Of a stretch of DNA of 15,540 nucleotides, positions 6,674 through 12,776 are shown piece by piece. Origin of the DNA: Actinomycetota bacterium. GTDB lineage: Bacteria > Actinomycetota > Actinomycetes > Nanopelagicales > Nanopelagicaceae. The position numbers and the translations under genes were made by a program. Below the pieces are notes generated by a model. That model saw only the letters and a program-made list of their open reading frames with translations. It ran no database searches and was not told where the DNA came from. Every line of letters starts with the position of its first letter. Position 1 is the first letter of the stretch. Location of the stretch: assembly GCA_009927705.1 (NCBI GenBank), contig RFMK01000065.1, positions 1 through 15,540 on the forward strand, given 5' to 3'.

Positions 6674-7768
6674 CGATTTCTTTCGCGGAGCTAGCTGATC
6701 CGCAACTAGGAAGAATTGTTTAGCAGCTTGAGATTCGGGTTTCTCCCAAACAATAGGTGCGCCAGAATCTCCACCTTCTCGCAATTCAATATCAAACGGA
6801 ATCTTCGCCACCAAAGGGACATCGCTTCCAACTAGAACACTGAGACGTCGAGCAGTCTCTTCCCCACCACCAGTACCAAAAAGGGCTACTTCCTTCTTGG
6901 TAGTTTCATCGATGAAAGCTGACATATTTTCGACGACGCCGATGATGTGTTGTTTGAGTTGATGAGCAATTCGACCGGCGCGCTCTGCAACTTCTGCCGC
7001 TGCAATCTGTGGAGTTGTGACGACGATAATTTCAGAGGCGGGTATTAGCTGGCCGAGTGAGATGGCTATGTCACCGGTTCCTGGAGGTAAATCAAGAAGC
7101 AGGAAATCTAAATCTCCCCAGTAAGCATCGCTGAGCAGTTGTTCAAGGACTCGATGAAGCAACGGGCCGCGATAGGCAACGGGATCTGCTCTATCAGGCT
7201 TAAACATCTCTATCGAGACCACTTTGATTCCGCGTACTTCAACCGGAATGAATGTCTGATCAATAGCAGTTGGTCGTTGGCCCTCGATTCCAAAAAGTCG
7301 CGGAATGGAATGCCCATAAACATCTGCGTCGAGTACTCCAACTTTGAATCCACGTTCACTTAGGGCTGCAGCAAGATTGACTGTTACTGAAGACTTTCCC
7401 ACGCCGCCTTTGCCTGAAGAGATTCCCCAAACGCGCGTCAATGAATCAGGTTGAGCAAATGGTATGAATTTCTCCCTCCCACCCCGTAAAAGTTTCTTCA
7501 CGTTGTCGCGCTGAGTCTCATTCATGACGCCGAATTCGATTTCGACCGAAGAAACCTGAGGGACTTTTAACACTGCTTCGTTGATATCTTTTTGAAGGCG
7601 ATCGCGCATCGGGCATCCAGATATGGTCAAAAGTATTTTTAACTTGGCTGTTCCGTCGACAAAATGTACTTCCTCCACCATGCCCAGGTCGGGTAAGGGA
7701 CGATGAAGCTCTGGATCAGAAACTGTAGCGAGCGCGTCGGAAATTAACGAAAGAGTCTGATCACTCAT
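6641..7768 (-). CDS. mrp: Mrp/ApbC family P-loop ATPase, iron-sulfur cluster carrier type
   Basis: 375-aa protein. An N-terminal MIP18/DUF59 domain (about 5-80, with GCPMRD, C52) is followed by a Mrp ATPase core. The core has SGKGGVGKSS at 118-127 (signature K120, Walker A K125), LDADVYGHSIPRL (D147, D149), LLDLPPGTGD and VVENMS. Homologues (ApbC, Nbp35-like) bind and transfer Fe-S clusters and use ATP. The C-terminal CxxC that binds the bridging cluster in ApbC is absent; the segment after ENMS reads AFIDETTKKEVALFGTGGG, and C52 is the only cysteine. I believe actinobacterial Mrp proteins commonly lack the CxxC. The start ATG overlaps the tatB stop (ATGA, 7765-7768). The 3' end runs 33 nt into the convergent DUF1003 gene. 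Confidence 0.93.
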   Translation of the reverse strand: MSDQTLSLISDALATVSDPELHRPLPDLGMVEEVHFVDGTAKLKILLTISGCPMRDRLQKDINEAVLKVPQVSSVEIEFGVMNETQRDNVKKLLRGGREKFIPFAQPDSLTRVWGISSGKGGVGKSSVTVNLAAALSERGFKVGVLDADVYGHSIPRLFGIEGQRPTAIDQTFIPVEVRGIKVVSIEMFKPDRADPVAYRGPLLHRVLEQLLSDAYWGDLDFLLLDLPPGTGDIAISLGQLIPASEIIVVTTPQIAAAEVAERAGRIAHQLKQHIIGVVENMSAFIDETTKKEVALFGTGGGEETARRLSVLVGSDVPLVAKIPFDIELREGGDSGAPIVWEKPESQAAKQFFLVADQLAPRKKSLLGVRLGVST

Positions 7769-8091
7769 AGTAGATCTGGATCGATCTTCGCAACATCCTT
7801 GATGTCCCGAGATTGCTTCTTCACTTCATTCACGACGGGAGTGACATCATCCATGGCATTTCCAAGGACTTTCTTCGCTAGATTCTTGGGCGTCAAATCA
7901 GTTACATCCAAATCTTCAAACCCTGGACCAAGATTCTCTTTTAACTCGCGTGATGCGTATGTGGTGAAATTACGAACTTTATGAAGAAAGCGGGCAAAAT
8001 CCTTTGCAGCGTTCGGTAATTTATCGGGGCCAACAAGAAAAAGTCCGAGCACGATAAGTCCCAGGAACTCTCCCATTCCGATTCCGAACAT
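7765..8091 (-). CDS. tatB: Sec-independent (Tat) protein translocase subunit TatB
   Basis: 108-aa protein with the TatA/B fold. A very short N-terminus leads into one membrane helix containing the conserved glutamate (MFGIGMGEFL, E8). The hinge GPDKLP and an amphipathic helix (AAKDFARFLHKVRNFTTYASRELKENL) follow, then a polar tail. The MFGIG start, E8 and the tail favour TatB over TatA. With TatC it forms the receptor for twin-arginine signal peptides. As usual in Actinobacteria it is not beside tatA/tatC but beside mrp, whose start overlaps its stop by 4 nt. A GGATAGG-type ribosome-binding site precedes the ATG. The tail is on the short side for the family. Confidence 0.9.
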   Translation of the reverse strand: MFGIGMGEFLGLIVLGLFLVGPDKLPNAAKDFARFLHKVRNFTTYASRELKENLGPGFEDLDVTDLTPKNLAKKVLGNAMDDVTPVVNEVKKQSRDIKDVAKIDPDLL

Positions 8092-8095
8092 ATAC

Positions 8096-8122
8096 CTATC
8101 CTAGTTTTCTTCTTCGGGATAG
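8096..8122 (-). promoter_or_regulatory. Short inverted repeat covering the tatB ribosome-binding site
   Basis: CTATCC and GGATAG (6-bp arms at 8096-8101 and 8117-8122, 15-nt loop) flank the leader. On the sense (minus) strand the downstream arm GGATAG is the probable tatB Shine-Dalgarno. Folding could mask the site and reduce tatB translation. Arms this short can arise by chance. Confidence 0.25.
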
Positions 8123-8127
8123 CGAAA

Positions 8128-8814
8128 CTAAATCTTCGTTGCGACCATTACGCCATCGCCCACAGGTAAAAGCATGGGGAGCCAATGGACCTGAGATTCC
8201 TTTATTACTTTGATGATTTCACGGTAGCCCACGCTTTCTGGGTCACGTTGAGTGGGATCTGCGACCTTTCCGTTGAGCAGTGCGCGATCAATAATCAGCA
8301 CACCACCGGGACGTAATGATCGATGAGCATGTTCAACGCTTTCAAGTAAGTCAGCGTTCCTTCTCATGATAAATATGTCATAAAGACTGTCGGCCAACTT
8401 CCCCACGATTTCTCGACTATTTCCCGTGATCAATCGATATCGCGATGCGCTTATTCCCGCTTCATCAAATGCTTGCTTTGCTAATTTTGCATTCTCAACT
8501 TCATCATCGATTGACGTAAGCAAACCTTTTGGGGCGAGGGCTTGAAATATCCATAGACCACTAACACCAGCTCCAGTTCCAATCTCAACAATGGAGTTTG
8601 CGCCAATCAAATGAGTCAAATAACGCAATAATGAGCCAACAACAGGTGTTGTGTCGTAAGTCCCAATTTCTATTCCGCGTTGACGAGCGCGTTGCATGAT
8701 TTCAGTTTCCGGAAGAAAAGAATTCGCGAAAGCTCTCATATCTCCACGGTCAGAGAGAATACGATCGCGCATTACCTTTTCAGATGCACTTCTGTCACCA
8801 CCGCCGGTTATCAC
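8128..8814 (-). CDS. O-methyltransferase-like protein (Methyltransf_3, Rv1220c-like)
   Basis: Class I SAM-dependent methyltransferase fold of the COMT/CCoAOMT type. The SAM-binding loop VEIGTGAGVSGLWI and the following acidic residue (TSIDDEVENAKLAKQAF) are intact, and LRPGGVLIID and the C-terminal PVGDGVMVA match the family. The protein aligns well with my memory of mycobacterial Rv1220c, also a neighbour of sigE/tatB. Unusually, the metal-binding FIDAD motif reads FIMRRN. Start: a GTG at 8814 overlaps the aminopeptidase stop as GTGA, as at other junctions in this unit, so I prefer it (228 aa). An ATG at 8829 (233 aa) and one at 8772 (214 aa, nearest to the Rv1220c length) are alternatives. 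Substrate unknown. Confidence 0.85.
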   Translation of the reverse strand: MITGGGDRSASEKVMRDRILSDRGDMRAFANSFLPETEIMQRARQRGIEIGTYDTTPVVGSLLRYLTHLIGANSIVEIGTGAGVSGLWIFQALAPKGLLTSIDDEVENAKLAKQAFDEAGISASRYRLITGNSREIVGKLADSLYDIFIMRRNADLLESVEHAHRSLRPGGVLIIDRALLNGKVADPTQRDPESVGYREIIKVIKESQVHWLPMLLPVGDGVMVATKI

Positions 8815-10319
8815 AGAGTTGCAATCCATTCAGTCAGCAAGCGAACTCCGTAACCGGTTCCACCTTTAACATTCTCTCCAGCATCAACTTCCGAACGCGC
8901 TGGCCCGGCGATATCAAGATGGGCCCACTTTCGTTTTCCGACAAACTTCTCAAGGAAGAGTGCGGCGGTAACCGAACCACCTTGGAACTTGTACTTATCT
9001 GCCGTGTGGTTGTAGTCCGCGATATCACTGGCAAGTGCGATTTGGTAATCATCAATGAGTGGCATTTGCCAGATACGGTCGCCGGTAAATTCACTGAGTT
9101 GTGTGAGGTTATTGGCGAGTTTCTTATCTCGGGTATACATCGCTCCGTAGTAGCGGCTCAACCCCAAGGTGGCGGCGCCGGTAAGAGTCGCGACATCGAT
9201 GAGGTAATCAGGATCGAGATTCTTATCCGCGTATGCCAACCCATCTGCAAGAACCAGACGTCCTTCAGCATCAGTATTGATCACTTCCACAGTAGTTCCG
9301 CCATAGTGAGTGATGACATCTGAAGGTCTTTGAGAAGTGCCCGAAAGTGCGTTCTCGGCCAGCATCAAAAGCGAAGTAACTCTCACTTTCAGACCTAACT
9401 CCGCAGCAGCGACCGCCACCATCAAGACTGCAGCAGCGCCAGACATATCGCTCTTCATCGCCGTCATGGTGTCGTATGGTCTCTTAAGAGATACGCCGCC
9501 AGTATCAAAAGTAATTCCTTTGCCAACCAGGACGACATGAGGAAGAGGTTTCGAGCTTCGCGGCTTATAAGAAACTTCGACAAAACGTGGCGGATTCTTC
9601 TTACTTGAGTTGCCAACGGCCCGCAGGCCCCCAAACTCTTGTAGTTCTTTTCCACCTCGGACTTTTACTGTCAAAGCAGAATTCTTCGCTAGCTTCTTCG
9701 CTTGATTTGCCATCCACTCAGGCGACTTGATATTCGAAGGAGTATGAATCAAATCGCGAGTTTTCCATGTCGCCTCAAGCAACACTGAGGCTCTCTTGGC
9801 TACATCCTCAAAATTACCGACAATCGTAAAGGAGGGCGTCTCGGGCAGAGCGCTGGTTTTCTGACTCCAAGAGTAGGTTGCTAAACCTGATGCGATGAGA
9901 TGGATCTGAGCTTCTACCTGATTTCGCGCAAGGAATGAAAGTGCGCGAGCATCGGTGGCACGAATCTTTCGGCCCAGCGCAACGCCTGCTTTTCGAATAT
10001 CGTTTTCAGAACGCGCACCAACTCCAACCAGCAAGATTCGAGTTATCTCTTTGGTTGTTGAAACCGGAATATCTATGACCTCTCCCGCTTTCGCTGTGGA
10101 GGAAGCACCGTGTTTAATAATCTCTTCCAAAAAAGTAAATCCAAAAATCTTTTCAAGACTTTTAATGGATCGGGCCGGTAAATCAATAATTACTTCAGGT
10201 TTTTCTTTGTTGGTGCCGGCAACAATAGGTAATGCGATATGTGAATATTTCTTGAGGAACTTCTCCGAGAGTTCACTCGGATTCGCTATCGATCCGAGTT
10301 TCGGAATCGACCGATTCAC
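8811..10319 (-). CDS. pepA: Leucyl aminopeptidase, M17 family
   Basis: 502-aa cytosolic dinuclear metallopeptidase that removes N-terminal residues from peptides. The C-terminal catalytic domain carries every expected residue: K267 in VGKG, D272 in FDTGG, D291 in MKSDMSG, and D350 and E352 in NTDAEGR as metal ligands, with K279 and R354 as catalytic residues. These agree in spacing with E. coli PepA K270/D275/D293/D352/E354 and K282/R356. The N-terminal macro-like domain (about 1-170) is divergent, as usual. The start is GTG at 10319 (MNRSIPKLGS), overlapping the DUF3117 stop as GTGA. E. coli PepA also binds DNA; nothing here shows that this one does. Likely role is peptide turnover and amino-acid recycling. 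Confidence 0.95.
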   Translation of the reverse strand: MNRSIPKLGSIANPSELSEKFLKKYSHIALPIVAGTNKEKPEVIIDLPARSIKSLEKIFGFTFLEEIIKHGASSTAKAGEVIDIPVSTTKEITRILLVGVGARSENDIRKAGVALGRKIRATDARALSFLARNQVEAQIHLIASGLATYSWSQKTSALPETPSFTIVGNFEDVAKRASVLLEATWKTRDLIHTPSNIKSPEWMANQAKKLAKNSALTVKVRGGKELQEFGGLRAVGNSSKKNPPRFVEVSYKPRSSKPLPHVVLVGKGITFDTGGVSLKRPYDTMTAMKSDMSGAAAVLMVAVAAAELGLKVRVTSLLMLAENALSGTSQRPSDVITHYGGTTVEVINTDAEGRLVLADGLAYADKNLDPDYLIDVATLTGAATLGLSRYYGAMYTRDKKLANNLTQLSEFTGDRIWQMPLIDDYQIALASDIADYNHTADKYKFQGGSVTAALFLEKFVGKRKWAHLDIAGPARSEVDAGENVKGGTGYGVRLLTEWIATL

Positions 10320-10495
10320 TTCTTCAGTAGCGAGATGGATGCGTTGAGGACGTCCGCGAGGTTGCGCGCTTCTTCTTGATTAAGTTCTACTACCAGGCGC
10401 CCTCCACCTTCAAGGGGAATGCGCATGACAAGGCTGCGAGCTTCCTTTGTCACTTCCATTGGTCCATCGCCAGTGCGGGGTTTCATGGCTGCCAT
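10316..10495 (-). CDS. DUF3117 family small protein (Rv1211-like)
   Basis: 59-aa protein beginning MAAMKPRTGDGPMEVTKE, followed by RIPLEGGGRLVVELNQEEA. This is nearly identical to the highly conserved actinobacterial DUF3117 family, whose function is unknown. It is short enough to be missed by a length cut-off. The ATG at 10495 is preceded by AAAGAGGG. An internal ATG (M4 at 10486) is less likely because MAAMKPRTGDGP is the conserved family start. Its TGA overlaps the GTG of the aminopeptidase gene (10316-10319), so the two are translationally coupled. Strong conservation of so small a protein suggests a structural or regulatory interaction (inference). Confidence 0.92.
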   Translation of the reverse strand: MAAMKPRTGDGPMEVTKEARSLVMRIPLEGGGRLVVELNQEEARNLADVLNASISLLKK

Positions 10496-10529
10496 TTGTT
10501 CGCCCTCTTTCCAGTGGTACGGGTGGAGA

Positions 10530-10535
10530 ATTATC
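10530..10535 (-). promoter_or_regulatory. Possible -10 element upstream of DUF3117
   Basis: GATAAT on the minus strand (5 of 6 matches to TATAAT) lies 35 bases before the DUF3117 ATG. No convincing -35 is visible at 16-18 nt, only pyrimidine-rich sequence, so an internal promoter for DUF3117-pepA is possible but weak. Confidence 0.22.
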
Positions 10536-10541
10536 TCTTAT

Positions 10542-10751
10542 CTAGCTATCTGAGGGGAAATTGAAAGCTGCGCTCATGCGAGCGCGACCTGACGCGAGCA
10601 CCGCGCTTATTGCACGCTCGGGTACCCCCAACTTTGTAGCAATATCTGCAGTTGATAGTCGTTTCACGAAGTGAAGGGTCAAAACAACCCGCTCTTCCTC
10701 AGGGAGAGTCGCCAAGAACTCGCGCAGAGTCAGATTTTTCGCTTCGGACAC
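10542..10751 (-). CDS. Sigma-70 region 4-only mini-protein
   Basis: A 69-aa protein if started at the GTG at 10751 (VSEAKNLTLREFL). It contains little besides a sigma-70 region 4 helix-turn-helix: LATLPEEERVVLTLHFVKRL, then STADIATKLGVPERAISAVLASGRARM. In full sigma factors this module contacts the -35 element. Region 2 and an anti-sigma gene are absent. The frame is open back to TTG codons at 10802 and 10829 inside the SRPBCC gene; these would add 17 or 26 residues without homology. The GTG lies 25 nt after the SRPBCC stop, and no start has a clear Shine-Dalgarno. It could be a stand-alone DNA- or RNA-polymerase-binding regulator, or the remnant of an ECF sigma factor. The HTH is intact, with no frameshift. 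Confidence 0.7.
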   Translation of the reverse strand: MSEAKNLTLREFLATLPEEERVVLTLHFVKRLSTADIATKLGVPERAISAVLASGRARMSAAFNFPSDS

Positions 10752-10776
10752 ATAGGCAAGGTTACTGCGAGTTCTG

Positions 10777-11214
10777 TTAACGAGCTGAGACAGAGCGGGC
10801 AAAACGTCGTAGCGAAAAGAAGACCGCAATCAATATGCCAGGTTTCATCAGCGCGAGCAGAGGTGTTGGTGCATTTATCTTCTCGTACCAATCAAATCGG
10901 GTTGTGGTTGAAGTGATCGCGGTTAGACGAAACTCGCCAATGCCTTTAATCAACCTCCCATAATGATCTACTGCGCAGAATGTGGGTGGTTCCCAATGCG
11001 TAACTCGCATCTCATCCCACACGCCAAATTTGCCAATTCCCGTAAATGCGCGAATCTCAGTCCCGATTCCAGAATCACCGCCACTATCAACGCTCGAAGT
11101 TACATACGTGAGCGCCATCCATTCACCCTGTGATTTCCAATCTACGAGCGCGTTCCATACTTCGATCTGAGGCGCATCCACAGTCACGCTAACTTTAAAC
11201 TCGTTCATTGCCAT
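10777..11214 (-). CDS. SRPBCC (START/polyketide-cyclase-like) protein
   Basis: 145-aa single-domain protein of the helix-grip SRPBCC superfamily. The family pattern is an opening strand plus helix (FKVSVTVDAPQIEVWNALVDWKSQGEWM), a Gly-rich turn, then TEIRAFTGIGKFGVWDEMRVTHWEPP, and a final strand and long helix (RFDWYEKINAP..., ending at about residue 145). Such proteins bind hydrophobic ligands in a cavity; the ligand is unknown. There is no signal peptide. Start is ATG at 11214 (M3 at 11208 is possible), 14 nt after the LOG stop. The neighbouring genes give no pathway clue. Confidence 0.8.
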   Translation of the reverse strand: MAMNEFKVSVTVDAPQIEVWNALVDWKSQGEWMALTYVTSSVDSGGDSGIGTEIRAFTGIGKFGVWDEMRVTHWEPPTFCAVDHYGRLIKGIGEFRLTAITSTTTRFDWYEKINAPTPLLALMKPGILIAVFFSLRRFARSVSAR

Positions 11215-11228
11215 AGTTGTGCGACGCT

Positions 11229-11765
11229 TTAAATCTTCGTTACATGTGCAAGAGCTTCATCAATTGATGAGCACCATGCAACAAGTTCATGCTGGCCAGG
11301 CTTCATAAAGTTCTTGTCGGTTAAATCATCAAGAGCAATTCGAAGTGTGGAGTAAACGCTATTTGGATCCAATACTGCAATCGGTTTTAAGTGAAATCCA
11401 AGATAACGTCCAACCCAAATCTCAAATAGCTCCTCTAGAGTTCCAATTCCTCCCGGTAGTGCGATGAAGCAATCAGCTAATTGTTCGATCATTCCCTTTC
11501 GAGCACGCATGTCAGAAACCACATGTAGTTCTGTTGAATCATGATCAATGAATTCAATATTCATCAATCGCTCAGGAATGACGCCAATCGTCTTGCCACC
11601 ATGATGACGAGCACCCTTCGCGACTTCGCCCATCACTGAAATCGCTCCACCGCCCCAGACAAGTTCGTGGCCAAGTTTGGCAATCTGGGCGCCGAGATCA
11701 AACCCCAATTCAAGATTCTCTGGAGCCACAGCCACCGATGAGGCGCAATAAACCGCAATCTTCAT
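11229..11765 (-). CDS. LOG family protein (TIGR00730; cytokinin riboside 5'-monophosphate phosphoribohydrolase)
   Basis: 178-aa Rossmann-like protein. It has the two LOG signatures, MRARK at 86-90 (catalytic R89) and PGGIGTLEE at 104-112 (E112). The GG at 38-39 and the start MKIAVYCASS are also typical. Characterised LOG enzymes cleave N6-modified or plain AMP to the base plus ribose 5-phosphate. In bacteria the physiological role is usually purine/modified-nucleotide salvage or is unknown. Its M. tuberculosis counterpart (Rv1205) lies close to dapD, as here. It is the first gene of the eight-gene minus-strand unit and is divergent from dapD across an 84-nt gap. Confidence 0.92.
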   Translation of the reverse strand: MKIAVYCASSVAVAPENLELGFDLGAQIAKLGHELVWGGGAISVMGEVAKGARHHGGKTIGVIPERLMNIEFIDHDSTELHVVSDMRARKGMIEQLADCFIALPGGIGTLEELFEIWVGRYLGFHLKPIAVLDPNSVYSTLRIALDDLTDKNFMKPGQHELVAWCSSIDEALAHVTKI

Positions 11766-11849
11766 GAGACCACTCTAAACGCTGGACTGCAAAGTTGAGA
11801 CACCAATGATTCATCTTCGTAAACGATATTCGCTTGGTAAGTTAATCCC
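11766..11849. promoter_or_regulatory. Divergent LOG/dapD intergenic region
   Basis: This 84-nt gap must hold promoters for both the long minus-strand unit and dapD. On the plus strand, TTGAGA begins near 11796, with TAAACG about 19 nt downstream, a poor match. No clear paired elements are visible for the minus strand. dapD lacks a strong Shine-Dalgarno (only GGTAAG about 10-15 nt upstream). Confidence 0.35.
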
Positions 11850-12764
11850 ATGAACGCATACGGTTATGGAATCGCAACCATAACTAGTGATGGAATGGTG
11901 CTCGACACATTTTTCCACCAACTAGGGCTGGGCGAGATCAAAGATCATTCTCGGCCCGATCTCTCCCGTTTCGAAGGCGAAGATTCGATTCGGAAAGTCG
12001 TGAAGAGGTCTGTAGCGCTCGAGATTGATCTCACGAAACCACCTGCATCTGTATCCGATGCTTATCTCAGACTTCATCTTCTCTCCCACCGTTTTATCAA
12101 GCCACACGGTTTATCGCTTGATGGAATTTTCGGAATTCTCAACAACGTTGTGTGGACATCCCATGGACCTTGTGCCGTCTCTAGCTTTGAAGAAGTACGG
12201 ATTGAATTGCGCGCTGCTTATGGACAGATCACAGTTTTCGGCGTCGATAAGTTCCCGAGAATGGTTGATTACGTTCTCCCTGAGGGTGTTCGAATCGCGG
12301 ACGCTGACCGAGTCCGCTTAGGTGCACATTTATCTGCCGGAACGACCGTTATGCATGAAGGTTTTGTAAATTTCAATGCCGGAACATTGGGTGCATCAAT
12401 GGTTGAAGGACGAATCTCTGCGGGAGTTGTTGTCGGAGATGGATCCGATATCGGCGGTGGCGCTTCAATTATGGGAACACTTAGCGGTGGAGGAAAAGAA
12501 GTCATATCTATCGGCAAGAAGACGTTACTTGGTGCGAACTCTGGACTTGGAATTTCACTTGGCGATGACTGCGTTCTCGAGGCTGGGGTTTATCTCACGG
12601 CAGGATCGAAAGTCCAACTTCCGGATGGAAAAGTAATAAAAGCTCGTGAACTTTCTGGAGCTAACGGAATCTTGATTCGCCGCAACTCACAAACTGGTGC
12701 AATTGAGGCGCTTCCAAAGACCGGAACTTGGGGTGGACTCAATGCCGCCCTTCATAAAAATTAG
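11850..12764 (+). CDS. dapD: 2,3,4,5-tetrahydropyridine-2,6-dicarboxylate N-succinyltransferase, actinobacterial type
   Basis: 304-aa enzyme of the succinylase branch of lysine/meso-diaminopimelate synthesis. It transfers succinyl from succinyl-CoA to tetrahydrodipicolinate. The N-terminal domain (about 1-145) precedes a left-handed beta-helix of hexapeptide repeats (about 148-270: VRIADADRVRLGAHLSAGTTV, then the conserved FNAGTLGASMVEGRISAGVV and DIGGGASIMGTLSGGGK). E186 in MVEGRIS corresponds by offset to the proposed catalytic Glu199 of M. tuberculosis DapD. The C-terminal GTWGGLNAALHKN is typical. It acts as a trimer in the cytoplasm. It is a single-gene unit whose stop is 12 nt from the convergent SpoIID gene stop. 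Confidence 0.96.
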   Translation: MNAYGYGIATITSDGMVLDTFFHQLGLGEIKDHSRPDLSRFEGEDSIRKVVKRSVALEIDLTKPPASVSDAYLRLHLLSHRFIKPHGLSLDGIFGILNNVVWTSHGPCAVSSFEEVRIELRAAYGQITVFGVDKFPRMVDYVLPEGVRIADADRVRLGAHLSAGTTVMHEGFVNFNAGTLGASMVEGRISAGVVVGDGSDIGGGASIMGTLSGGGKEVISIGKKTLLGANSGLGISLGDDCVLEAGVYLTAGSKVQLPDGKVIKARELSGANGILIRRNSQTGAIEALPKTGTWGGLNAALHKN

Positions 12765-12776
12765 AATGCCAAAGAT

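Noticed and set aside
8784..9323. 179-codon plus-strand open frame
   Set aside because: It is antisense to pepA, whose catalytic motifs are in the other strand. The translation shows no family resemblance.
9955..10564. Two plus-strand open frames (130 and 62 codons)
   Set aside because: They run antisense to the pepA 5' end and DUF3117; both are shadows of clearly conserved proteins.
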